Made by a program: the position numbers and the translations under genes. From JACQAI01 sp035507915 (GTDB lineage Bacteria; Pseudomonadota; Alphaproteobacteria; Elsterales; Elsteraceae), in contig DATJNS010000383.1 of assembly GCA_035507915.1 (NCBI GenBank), positions 1 to 42,475 of the forward strand: a DNA stretch of 42,475 nucleotides, written 5' to 3'. This document shows positions 15,426-22,999 of the stretch, one piece after another. Below the pieces are notes generated by a model that worked only from the letters and a program-made list of their open reading frames with translations, did not search any database and was not told the origin of the DNA. Position 1 is the stretch's first letter. Every line of letters begins with the position of its first letter.

Positions 15426-16618
15426 GGCTGCACGCCGGGGTCGACCATGCCGCGCGCGGCCCGCACCGAGCCGGCCGGGTTCCACACGACGAAGCGCTCG
15501 CCGCGCAGCGACCAGATCACGCCGATGCCGACACCGAGCATCGCCAGCAGAATATCGCATGCCTGACGCACCGGCGCGACGCCGAGGCGGTGCGCGAGCG
15601 CCATGGCGACGACGCCGCAGAGCGTGATCAGGCTCGCACTCACGAAATTGGTGAGCACACCGAGGGCGCCGAACGACGCCAGCCCGCAGAGCGCGACGAA
15701 GTAGATCGAGAACCAGCGCACGAGGCGGTGCGACACGTACTTGTAGAGCGCGATCGGCGGCAGCCTGCGGAGCTGCGGCCACAGCAACCGATGCACGTTG
15801 AAGGCCTGGCAGGCGATGCGGATCTTGCGACGAAACTCGTCGCGCGCGCTGGTCGCGGCGCGCTCGAACGACAGCACGTCGGGCGCGCTGATCACACGGA
15901 AGCCCGCGCACATGATCGACAGCGATACGAACATGTCGTCGATGATCGCGTCGGGCACGCTCGGATGCAGCGCGCGCCGGATCGCGAACAGCGAGCCGTC
16001 GGCGCCGACCACCGATCCGGTATCGCTCTCCAGGCGCTTGGTGAACTCCTCCAGACGCCAGTAGAGCGCACCGTTGCGGCTGGTCGCGCTTTCATGCGGA
16101 TTGACGTAGATCAGGTGGCCGCAGACGCAGCCGACCTCCGGATCGTCGAAATACTCGAGCAGGCGCGGAATGCCTTCGGGCGGCACCAGGACATTGGCGT
16201 CGGTGAAGATCACGATATCGGCGTCGGTCTGGTCGACCAGCAGGTTCATGCCGAACGTCTTGCCGCGGCGCTCCGAGCTCACCGTCAGCCGGATGAGATC
16301 GGCGTGGCGGGACAGGATCTCGTCGGTGCCGTCGGTCGCGCCGTCGACGTAGCAGTGGATCGCGAGATCCGGCATGAGGGCGTGCAACGCCCGCAGGTTG
16401 GCGATCTTGTCGGCGATCACCCCGGCCTCGTTGTAGGCGCAAAAGCACACGGCGACGCGGCGCGGCCGCGCGGCACCCGGCGCGCCGCCGGCTGCGGGCC
16501 GCGGCGCACCGGAGCGCGGCCAGCGCCGCAGCACCATTAGGGACGCCGGATAGGTCACGAACGGATGGATTGCCAGCATCGCGGCAACCATCGCGATCGT
16601 GAGGAGACCCAGCAGCAT
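15404..16618 (-). CDS. Membrane-bound glycosyltransferase family 2 (copy B)
   Basis: A 404-residue paralogue of the protein at 10130-11287. Shared blocks include the N-terminal AIHPFVTYP, FCAYNEAGVIADKIANL, IVIFTDANVLVPPEG, CGHLIYVNPHESATS, KRLESDTGS, VGADGSLFAIRRAL, DEFRRKIRIACQAFNVHRLLWP and the C-terminal membrane segments ending in IWSLRGERFVVW. The YVDGATDGTDEI and DDMFVSLSIMCAGFRV segments supply the GT-A donor and acceptor motifs. It differs mainly by a longer polar insert after the first helix and a longer C-terminal tail. Its stop lies inside the 3' end of the GH10 gene (convergent 22-bp overlap). The start faces the wzz-like gene across an AT-box island. Sugar specificity is unknown. 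Confidence 0.9.
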   Translation of the reverse strand: MLLGLLTIAMVAAMLAIHPFVTYPASLMVLRRWPRSGAPRPAAGGAPGAARPRRVAVCFCAYNEAGVIADKIANLRALHALMPDLAIHCYVDGATDGTDEILSRHADLIRLTVSSERRGKTFGMNLLVDQTDADIVIFTDANVLVPPEGIPRLLEYFDDPEVGCVCGHLIYVNPHESATSRNGALYWRLEEFTKRLESDTGSVVGADGSLFAIRRALHPSVPDAIIDDMFVSLSIMCAGFRVISAPDVLSFERAATSARDEFRRKIRIACQAFNVHRLLWPQLRRLPPIALYKYVSHRLVRWFSIYFVALCGLASFGALGVLTNFVSASLITLCGVVAMALAHRLGVAPVRQACDILLAMLGVGIGVIWSLRGERFVVWNPAGSVRAARGMVDPGVQPQRPAMR

Positions 16619-16654
16619 CGCGCAAACCGCTCCGGCAGTGACGTGCAGGGGCCA

Positions 16655-16738
16655 GTTTTAAAGCACGTCAATTAAATCCGCCAGTGATTTTAAAGTGTCT
16701 TTGACGCCGCGTCTTGAATGCATTAACGTCTTTAATCG
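16655..16738. promoter_or_regulatory. AT-box island between GT2 copy B and the wzz-like gene
   Basis: Five boxes lie in a 152-base divergent gap: GTTTTAAAG (16655-16663), CAATTAAATCC (16669-16679), GATTTTAAAGTG (16686-16697), GCATTAACG (about 16719-16727) and CTTTAATCG (16730-16738). This is a denser, more degenerate version of the paired boxes seen elsewhere. Confidence 0.55.
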
Positions 16739-16770
16739 CGGCGCAGGGGGCGCCCGCGAGGAGGCGACCC

Positions 16771-18330
16771 ATGCTCAGCGTCAGCCTGCGCGACGCGCTG
16801 GTGATCCTGTTCAAGTACCGCGTCCGCGCCTTGGCGGTGCTGGGCGGCTGCGTCGGTCTCGCGGTCGCGGCATGCATCTTCATGACGCCGATCTATGCCG
16901 CGACCAGCAGCGTGCTGATCAAGCTCGGGCGCGAGCTGGTCTATCGGCCGGACGTCGGGGTCAGCGCCAACGTCACGGCGCCGCCGGTGATCGACCAGGA
17001 CGAGGTGCTCGCCTCGAACATCGCGATCATGACGAGCCGCGACATCCTCGAGCGGGTGATCACCACGGTCGGCATCGCGCAGCTCTATCCCGACCTGGTC
17101 GATCCGCCGGCGTGGGCCGTCGCCATCCATCGCGCGATCGCGACGGTGGAGGGCACGCTCGGCATCGAGTCCCGGTCCGAGGCGCTGCTCGAGCGCGCGC
17201 TGCGCAAGTTCTCCAAGCGCCTCAAGATCGAGGCGGTCAAGAAGACCAACGTGATCGAGGTGACGTTCGAGCACCCGGATCCGCAGATGGCGGCGCGCGT
17301 CGCCAATCTGGTGGTCGACTACTTCAAGGAGAAGACGCTGTCGGTCTACAGCGATCCCAACCTCGGCTTCATGGAGCGCCAGGTCACCGAGGATCGCGCC
17401 GCGCTGGCCGAGGCGGAGAGCAAGCTCGCGGCCTACAAGCAGGAGAACGGCATCTACCAGCTCAACGATCAGGTCGACCTCCTGCTGCGCCAACGCGTCG
17501 AGATCGACACCGGCCTGAAGGGCGTGCAGTCGCGCATCGAGGAGCTGCAGGGCATGGTCGCGTCGCTCCAGGCGCAGCGTCAGGCGGTGCCCGCCAACAT
17601 CCCGCTCTATCACGAGAACGAGCGGCACAAGGTGCTCGACGACACCCAGACCCAGCTCCTGACCCTGCAGCTGCGCGAACGCGAGCTCGCCAGCAAGTAC
17701 AACGACAGCTTCCCGCTGCTCGTCGAGGTGCGCCAGCAGATCAGCATCGCCGAGCGGTTCCTCAAGAACCAGCAGGCCGAGCTCGACGCCAAGACGCGCG
17801 TCGGCACCAACGAGGTGTCGCAAGAGCTCCAGCTCGAGGCGCTGCGCCGCCAGACCGAGCTCAAATCGCTGGTCGCCCGCCGCGACGTGACGCAGGAGCA
17901 GATCGCCCGCATCGATCACGAGATCCAGGACCTGTCGGGTCGCGAGAAGGCCATGCTGCCCTTGCAGCACGACGTCGACGCGCGCACCGACACGCTCAAG
18001 CAATCGATCGCCAAGGCCGAGGAGGCGCGTGTCCTCGACGGGCTCAACCGCGAGAAGTCGGCGAGCTTCAGCGTATTCCAGGTCGCGGTGCCGCCCGACC
18101 CCGACAAGCCCGCCCGTCCGATCGCGATCCTCTACATCCCGGTCGCCTTCGTGCTCGGCCTCATGGGCGCCGGATTCACGGCGTTCCTGTCGTACTATCT
18201 GCTCGACGGCTTCCTGACACCCGACCAGGCGGCCGCCCGGCTGGGCGTCCCGGTGCTCGGCGTGATCGGCGTCAAGCCGCGCGAGCAGCGCCTCGCCCTC
18301 GAAGATCTCAGTGCCCGCAGCCACGCGTGA
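16771..18330 (+). CDS. Wzz/Wzc-like chain-length co-polymerase (no kinase domain)
   Basis: A 519-residue inner-membrane protein. The ATG at 16771 has GAGGAGG seven bases upstream; an in-frame ATG at 16714 has no such site. The Wzz domain begins at LRDALVILFKYRVRA with a first membrane helix at about 20-42. A large periplasmic region follows with long coiled-coil segments (about 190-430), including MERQVTEDRAALAEAESKL and the QLRERELASKYNDSFPLL segment common in PCP-2 proteins. The Pro-rich PPDPDKPARPIAIL leads into a second helix (about 450-472). The cytoplasmic tail after the second helix is only about 45 residues. The BY-kinase-like protein at 12200-13048 is the likely separate partner. It probably controls polymer length and couples to the Wza-like pore. 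Confidence 0.92.
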   Translation: MLSVSLRDALVILFKYRVRALAVLGGCVGLAVAACIFMTPIYAATSSVLIKLGRELVYRPDVGVSANVTAPPVIDQDEVLASNIAIMTSRDILERVITTVGIAQLYPDLVDPPAWAVAIHRAIATVEGTLGIESRSEALLERALRKFSKRLKIEAVKKTNVIEVTFEHPDPQMAARVANLVVDYFKEKTLSVYSDPNLGFMERQVTEDRAALAEAESKLAAYKQENGIYQLNDQVDLLLRQRVEIDTGLKGVQSRIEELQGMVASLQAQRQAVPANIPLYHENERHKVLDDTQTQLLTLQLRERELASKYNDSFPLLVEVRQQISIAERFLKNQQAELDAKTRVGTNEVSQELQLEALRRQTELKSLVARRDVTQEQIARIDHEIQDLSGREKAMLPLQHDVDARTDTLKQSIAKAEEARVLDGLNREKSASFSVFQVAVPPDPDKPARPIAILYIPVAFVLGLMGAGFTAFLSYYLLDGFLTPDQAAARLGVPVLGVIGVKPREQRLALEDLSARSHA

Positions 18331-18337
18331 GCCGTCG

Positions 18338-19216
18338 ATGATCGAGGAACGGCCGCTCGGCGACTCGGGCATTCGCACCTCGGCGCTCGGCATGGGGTGC
18401 AGTCGGCTCGGCTCGGTGCTCGCCGACGGCGGTGTGCGATGCGCCACCCGCGCCGTCGAAGCCGCCCTCGAGGAAGGCATCCGCTTCTTCGACACCGCGG
18501 ATATCTACGGTCAGGGCGACAGCGAACGCGTGATCGGCCGCGTCGCCGGCCGCCTCGATACGGTGACGATCTCGACCAAGGCCGGCTATCGATTGCCGGC
18601 GCCGATGTGGGCGCTGCGCCTGGTCAAGCCGCCGTTGCGCGTCGCGGCCCGGCTGCGCCGCGGCGTCGGCCGGTCACTCGCGGCGCGCCGGCGCGAGGGC
18701 TTTCATCAAAGCTTCGAGCTGGATCATCTGCGGCGGTCGCTCCATGGCAGCCTGCGTCGCCTCCGGCGTGAACGCATCGACGTGTTCCTGCTGCACAACC
18801 CGCCGCCGGCGCTCGCCGACTGGGAGCCCCTGTGGCGCTTCGTCGAGGACGAGCGGCAGGCCGGGCGCCTGCGCAGCTTCGGCGTCAGCTGCGCCGGCGA
18901 CGACCTCGACACGGTCTGGCTGGGGCACCCGGCGGTCGAGAGCGCGCAGGTGCCGCTGGGGTCGGCGAGCCCGGCCTTCGTCGCCGGCGCGCTCAAGCGC
19001 GGCGTCGGCTTGGTCGCGCGCGACCTCTTGGGCGGCCGTTGCCGGGCCGCCGAGATCGAAGCCGCGCTGCGCACCGCGCTCGATCATCCGGCGGTGTCGG
19101 TGGCCTTGCTCGGCATGAGCCGGCCCGAGCACGTGCGGGCCAATGCGGCGCTGGCGCGGCGCGCCGCCGAGGCGCTCGTGCCCGTCTCGCCGTCTGCGGT
19201 GGCACGGCGCGCCTGA
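18338..19216 (+). CDS. Aldo/keto reductase
   Basis: A 292-residue NADPH-dependent reductase fold. The catalytic tetrad is visible: Asp52 and Tyr57 in FFDTADIYG, Lys81 in ISTKAG and His153 in VFLLHNPP. The protein begins ERPLGDSGIRTSALGMGCSRLG, typical of the L-fucose dehydrogenase/general stress AKR groups. The ATG at 18338 is eight bases after the wzz stop. A GTG at 18311 overlapping wzz is the alternative start; neither has a strong ribosome site. It follows the wzz-like gene closely, so it is likely co-transcribed. It may reduce a keto-sugar or aldehyde intermediate in making a polysaccharide building block; the substrate is not readable. Confidence 0.88.
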   Translation: MIEERPLGDSGIRTSALGMGCSRLGSVLADGGVRCATRAVEAALEEGIRFFDTADIYGQGDSERVIGRVAGRLDTVTISTKAGYRLPAPMWALRLVKPPLRVAARLRRGVGRSLAARRREGFHQSFELDHLRRSLHGSLRRLRRERIDVFLLHNPPPALADWEPLWRFVEDERQAGRLRSFGVSCAGDDLDTVWLGHPAVESAQVPLGSASPAFVAGALKRGVGLVARDLLGGRCRAAEIEAALRTALDHPAVSVALLGMSRPEHVRANAALARRAAEALVPVSPSAVARRA

Positions 19217-19232
19217 GCGGCGCACCGTGGTC

Positions 19233-19616
19233 TTACTCGTCGCTATCCTCGTCGGATCCAGCCGGCGTCAACGGCCGCGCGCCCATCGGGCGAAGCGGCG
19301 CTTCGATCACCGACCAGCCATGCAGCCGCGGCACGTCGATCCACTCGTGCTCGCCGGCATAGCGGATCCGAACGCTGCCCGGCTCGCCGAGGCCGCCGCA
19401 GATCGAGAAGCTGGCCGAGCTCTGGCCGCGCACCGTGACCGACGGCAGCTCGACATTGCACACCCGGTCGAACAGCTCGTAAACGTCGGGCGCCCCGCCC
19501 ATGCGGTTGGGGTTGTCCAGCACCACCCAGATCTCGGCGCGCGCGGCCGGCGCACCACCCGCCAGGCCGAGGCCGATCAGCGCGCCCACCAGGCATGCCC
19601 GCCATCCGGATGCCAC
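19233..19616 (-). CDS. Small secreted protein, unknown function
   Basis: A 127-residue protein. It starts at a GTG (19616) with GGAG seven bases upstream. The N-terminus is a clean Sec signal (ACLVGALIGLGLAGGAPAARA, probable cleavage before EIWVVLDNP). The mature part, about 100 residues, is probably beta-rich, has two Cys residues (in RVCNVELP and FSICGGLG) that could form a disulphide in the periplasm, and ends in a very acidic tail (GSDEDSDE). No family is recognised. An AT box with exact TTAAATTAAA ends 22 bases before the start. It is therefore apparently part of the same regulon and may be an exported accessory or structural protein of the polysaccharide system. Confidence 0.7.
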   Translation of the reverse strand: MASGWRACLVGALIGLGLAGGAPAARAEIWVVLDNPNRMGGAPDVYELFDRVCNVELPSVTVRGQSSASFSICGGLGEPGSVRIRYAGEHEWIDVPRLHGWSVIEAPLRPMGARPLTPAGSDEDSDE

Positions 19617-19626
19617 GCGACCGCTC

Positions 19627-19670
19627 CATTAAATTAAACGTGCGCACGATAACACGCTCGTATTAAACTT
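19627..19670. promoter_or_regulatory. Paired AT boxes between the small secreted protein and Gfo/Idh genes
   Basis: CATTAAATTAAACG (19627-19640, exact TTAAATTAAA at 19629-19638) and CGTATTAAACTT (19659-19670) lie in a 97-base divergent gap, with centres about 31 bp apart. The first box is so close to the GTG start at 19616 that a protein bound there would block translation initiation complexes or act just downstream of a promoter. Confidence 0.65.
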
Positions 19671-19713
19671 CCAGCCCAACCACGAGCCCCACCACGACGG
19701 ACGGCCTTCCGCC

Positions 19714-20730
19714 ATGAGCGCCCCCGAGCAGCCGCGCCTCGCCATCCTGGGCTGCGGCGCGATCGCCGAGCAGTACTACCTGCCGGCCCTGACCAAGACG
19801 CGCGCCGACGCCGAGCACCTGACCCTGATCGATCCCGATCCGGCGCGCCTGGCCACGGTCGCCGCCCGCTGGGGCATCGCGCGCACGGCCGCGTCGGTCG
19901 ACGCGGCCGCCGACCGGCTCGACGGCGTGATCAACGCGACCCCCAGTCATCTGCACCACGCGACCACGACGGCGTTGCTCGAACGCGGCCTCGGCGTGCT
20001 GGTCGAGAAGCCGCTGGCCGAGACCGCGGCCGATGCCGAGGCGCTGGTCGAGCTCGCGGCGCGCAGGCGGCTGCCGCTGGCGGTGAACAATCTCCGGCGC
20101 TGCTATCCGGCGTTCGCGCGCATCGGCGAGCACCTGCGCTACGGCGATCTCGGCCGGCTGCGCGCGCTGGTGTGGCGCGAGGGCAACCGGTTCGAATGGC
20201 CGACGGTGAGCGGCTTCTATTTCCAGCGACGCACCGACCGGCCGCCGCGCGGGGTCGTGCTCGACGCCGGCGCCCATGTGCTCGACGTGATCTGCTGGTG
20301 GCTGGGCGGCGAGCCGACACTGATCGACGCGCGCCATGACGGTGCCGGCGGACCCGAGGCCCTGGCGACGCTCAAGCTCGCCTGGGGCGACGCCGAGATC
20401 GACGTCGTCCTGAGCGCGCTCGCCAAGCAATCCAACCGCTTCGAGGTGGTCGGTAGCGCCGGCGCCGTCGCGGGCAACTACAACGAGTTCGACCGCTACG
20501 ACTGGCGTCGCGGCACGCACCGCTCCGAGGCGATCGACCTGCGCTCGCGGGTGCGGCTCAAGAGCGACGTTGCCGACCTCATGCTGGCGAATTTCCGCGA
20601 CTGTCTCGCCGGCCGCGCGATGCCGCTGGTGAGCGCCGCCGACGTGCTGCCGTCCCTGCGTCTGATCGATGCGTTCTATCGGATGGCACGACCGCTCGAG
20701 ACCCCCTGGTACACGGAGTGGCTGCAATGA
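19714..20730 (+). CDS. Gfo/Idh/MocA family oxidoreductase
   Basis: A 338-residue NAD(P)-dependent oxidoreductase with a Rossmann N-terminus (RLAILGCGAIAEQYYLPAL, then LTLIDPDPARL), the signature VEKPLAETAADAE at about residue 97, and a C-terminal domain with RGVVLDAGAHVLDVICWWL. The NNLRRCYPAF segment corresponds to the substrate-binding N-x-R region. Members in polysaccharide loci often act as sugar 3-dehydrogenases or in UDP-sugar modification. Its stop overlaps the epimerase start by four bases (ATGA), so the two enzymes probably act in one short pathway. It is a different subgroup from the protein at 629-1624. Confidence 0.9.
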   Translation: MSAPEQPRLAILGCGAIAEQYYLPALTKTRADAEHLTLIDPDPARLATVAARWGIARTAASVDAAADRLDGVINATPSHLHHATTTALLERGLGVLVEKPLAETAADAEALVELAARRRLPLAVNNLRRCYPAFARIGEHLRYGDLGRLRALVWREGNRFEWPTVSGFYFQRRTDRPPRGVVLDAGAHVLDVICWWLGGEPTLIDARHDGAGGPEALATLKLAWGDAEIDVVLSALAKQSNRFEVVGSAGAVAGNYNEFDRYDWRRGTHRSEAIDLRSRVRLKSDVADLMLANFRDCLAGRAMPLVSAADVLPSLRLIDAFYRMARPLETPWYTEWLQ

Positions 20731-21866
20731 ACCTTCGTGGCCACCGCGTTCTGGTGACCGGCGCCGGCGGCTTCGTCGGCGGCTGGGTTTCGGAGGCGCT
20801 GCATCTGTCGCGCTGGGCCGACGTGCGCGCCGGCATCGGCCGCTGGACCAGCGCGGTCCGCATCGCGCGCTTCCCCCTCGAGATCGTGCCGTGCGACGTG
20901 CTCGACCCGGCCGCATTGGCGGGCGCGCTCGACGGCGTCGACTCGGTGGTGCATTGCGCGCGTGCCGCCGATCCGCGCGTCACGATCGACGGCACGCGGC
21001 TGCTGCTGAAAACGGCGCAGGCGGCCGGCGTGCGGCGCGTCGTCTATCTGAGCTCGGTCGCGGTCTACGGCGACGCCGACGGGATCGTCGACGAGACGAC
21101 GCCGGCCCGCGGCGTACCGACGCCCTACGCGCGCTCGAAGCTCGAAGCAGAGGCGCTGTGTCGCGAGGCGGCCGCGGCCGGGCTCGAGGTCGTGATCCTG
21201 CGTCCGACCCTGATCTACGGCCCGTTCGGCGAGACCTGGACGATCGCCTATGCGACGCGCCTCGCGTCCGGCCGTTGGCGCAGCCTCGGCGACGCCGGCG
21301 CGGGACGCTGCAACTTGCTGTATGTCGGCGATCTGGTGCGCGCGATCCAGCGCGCACTGGTCGCGCCGATCGAACCGGGCGCGGCGTTCAACGTCAATGG
21401 TCCCGAGATCCCGACCTGGAACGAATATTTCGAGCGCTTCAACAGCGTGCTCACCGGGCGCGCGTTGGCCACCGCGAGCGCGCGTCAGAGCCAGCTCGAG
21501 GTCATGATGAGCCGCCCCGTGCGCGCGCTCGGCAAATACGTCCTGAAGCATCATCGCCCCCTGCTGATCGGTCTGTCGGTGCGCAGCCGCGCCGTGAAGG
21601 CCGCGCTCAAGCGCGCCGAGACGACGCTCCGCATGGTGCCGAGCCCGGACGAGGCCAAGCTGTTCCGTCTCGACGCCATCTACAGCATCGCGCGCGCGCG
21701 CACGGGGCTCGGTTTCGAGCCGACGACGACCCTCGATCGCGGCCTGGCGCTCAGCGCGGCGTGGCTGACGCAGAACGGCCTGGTGGCACCGCGCGCCGGC
21801 AGTGCCGCCGAGCGGCCCGCGCCGGTCGCCGGCGCCACGGCGTATCAGGCTTCGGCGTCGTCCTAG
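20727..21866 (+). CDS. NAD-dependent epimerase/dehydratase (extended SDR)
   Basis: A 379-residue nucleotide-sugar-modifying enzyme. The N-terminal NAD site is VLVTGAGGFVGGWV. VVHCARAADPR, YLSSVAVYGDADG and the catalytic YARSK (Tyr at about 133) follow, then ILRPTLIYGPFGETW. The C-terminal about 120 residues are an extra region (LEVMMSRPVRALGKYVLKHH), longer than in minimal GalE-type enzymes. The ATG at 20727 has GGAG eight bases upstream and overlaps the previous stop. The last four bases overlap the convergent lyase gene at 21863. Together with the preceding Gfo/Idh enzyme it probably makes or modifies a rarer sugar for the polymer. Confidence 0.9.
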   Translation: MNLRGHRVLVTGAGGFVGGWVSEALHLSRWADVRAGIGRWTSAVRIARFPLEIVPCDVLDPAALAGALDGVDSVVHCARAADPRVTIDGTRLLLKTAQAAGVRRVVYLSSVAVYGDADGIVDETTPARGVPTPYARSKLEAEALCREAAAAGLEVVILRPTLIYGPFGETWTIAYATRLASGRWRSLGDAGAGRCNLLYVGDLVRAIQRALVAPIEPGAAFNVNGPEIPTWNEYFERFNSVLTGRALATASARQSQLEVMMSRPVRALGKYVLKHHRPLLIGLSVRSRAVKAALKRAETTLRMVPSPDEAKLFRLDAIYSIARARTGLGFEPTTTLDRGLALSAAWLTQNGLVAPRAGSAAERPAPVAGATAYQASASS

Positions 21867-22999
21867 CGCGGGCGCGCCGCCGCGACCTGCATCATCAGGC
21901 TGGTGTCGCCGCCGACATAGCGGTGGCCGACCGGCCCGTGCTTGGCGAGAATCTCCTTCAGCTGGGTCACCGGCCGCGGCGTCCCGCCGAAGCGCGCGAG
22001 ATAGAGCTCGACCCAGGACAAGTAGTAGCTGGCGAACGCCGCATTGTCCTCCTGCGCGCTGCCGCTCGCCTTGGCGAAGCGGCCCGGATCGAGATAGCCG
22101 TTGGCCACCGTGGTGACCAGCCGGTGCACCGCGCCGCCCGCCGCATCGTAGAGGTGCAGGCCGTTGGACTCGCCCAGCTCGGCCATCAGGATGAGGGCGT
22201 CGAGCGACATGGCGTGGTAACCGAGCGCGCGCGCGCCGCGCTTGAGCTCGAGCGGCAGATAGCCGTCGGGCGTGATGTCGCCGACGCCGCGGTGATACCG
22301 CGCGACGCCCCAGTCGAACAGCGCGCGTTCGCCGCCGCCGGCGGTCGCGCAGGCCATCGCCGCGAGACCGGCCCAGTAGGCGTGGTTGTTGTGCTCGATC
22401 ACGTCGTCGTCCGAGCCGGGTGGCTTGCCATCGGCATGGTTGCCGTCGCGCGCCGCCCGGCCCAGCCGCACCAGATAGGGCCGCACCACCGCGAGCTTGT
22501 CCGCCGCCAGGCCGGCCGCGGCGCTGATCTTGATGAAGTCGAGGCACACGCCGGCCGCATGCCACTTCTGCTCGAAGCGACCCTGGAGGTTCATCGGCGC
22601 CAGCATGGCGTCGGCGGCGGCCCAGGCATGCTCCCAGTCGAGCACGCATGCCGCCATCTGGGCGTTGCCGCCGCGTATGTAGATGTCGACGCGCTTGGCG
22701 AGCTCGAACTGGTATTGGTGCAGCCCGGCGACCTGCTGGTTGTAGCGTGCCAACGCCGCCGGATCGACGGTGTCGGACTTCGCGCGCTCCTGGGGCGTAC
22801 CGCTCTTGTAGAAGCTCCCGAGATCGAGGCCGCGCACCGGCGACGGCGGACTGCCGCACGGCTGGGGCGGCGGCGGCGCGTGCGGATCGCTCGGGCGCAG
22901 CATGTAGGCGGGCGCGCGCAGCGGCGGCTCGGCGTGCACCGCCGTTACGGCGAACACGATCGCAAAGGCGGCCAACCGGGCGAGCGCACGCGGCATCAT
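21863..22999 (-). CDS. PL5-type (AlgL-like) polysaccharide lyase, periplasmic
   Basis: A 378-residue protein with a Sec signal (LARLAAFAIVFAVTAVHA, cleavage before EPP). The alginate-lyase fold is recognisable by EHNNHAYWAG (about 203-211), equivalent to the catalytic N-N-H-x-Y-W of AlgL. DGYLPLELKRGARALGYH (245-262) matches the AlgL L-P-x-E-L-x-R-x-x-R-A-L-x-Y-H block. AlgL cleaves beta-1,4-mannuronate by beta-elimination and, in alginate producers, clears stray polymer from the periplasm. The ATG at 22999 overlaps the acyltransferase stop by four bases, so it is the last gene of the methyltransferase-flippase-GT4-acyltransferase operon. The enzyme suggests uronic acid in the polymer; exact substrate is unproven. 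Confidence 0.88.
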   Translation of the reverse strand: MMPRALARLAAFAIVFAVTAVHAEPPLRAPAYMLRPSDPHAPPPPQPCGSPPSPVRGLDLGSFYKSGTPQERAKSDTVDPAALARYNQQVAGLHQYQFELAKRVDIYIRGGNAQMAACVLDWEHAWAAADAMLAPMNLQGRFEQKWHAAGVCLDFIKISAAAGLAADKLAVVRPYLVRLGRAARDGNHADGKPPGSDDDVIEHNNHAYWAGLAAMACATAGGGERALFDWGVARYHRGVGDITPDGYLPLELKRGARALGYHAMSLDALILMAELGESNGLHLYDAAGGAVHRLVTTVANGYLDPGRFAKASGSAQEDNAAFASYYLSWVELYLARFGGTPRPVTQLKEILAKHGPVGHRYVGGDTSLMMQVAAARPR

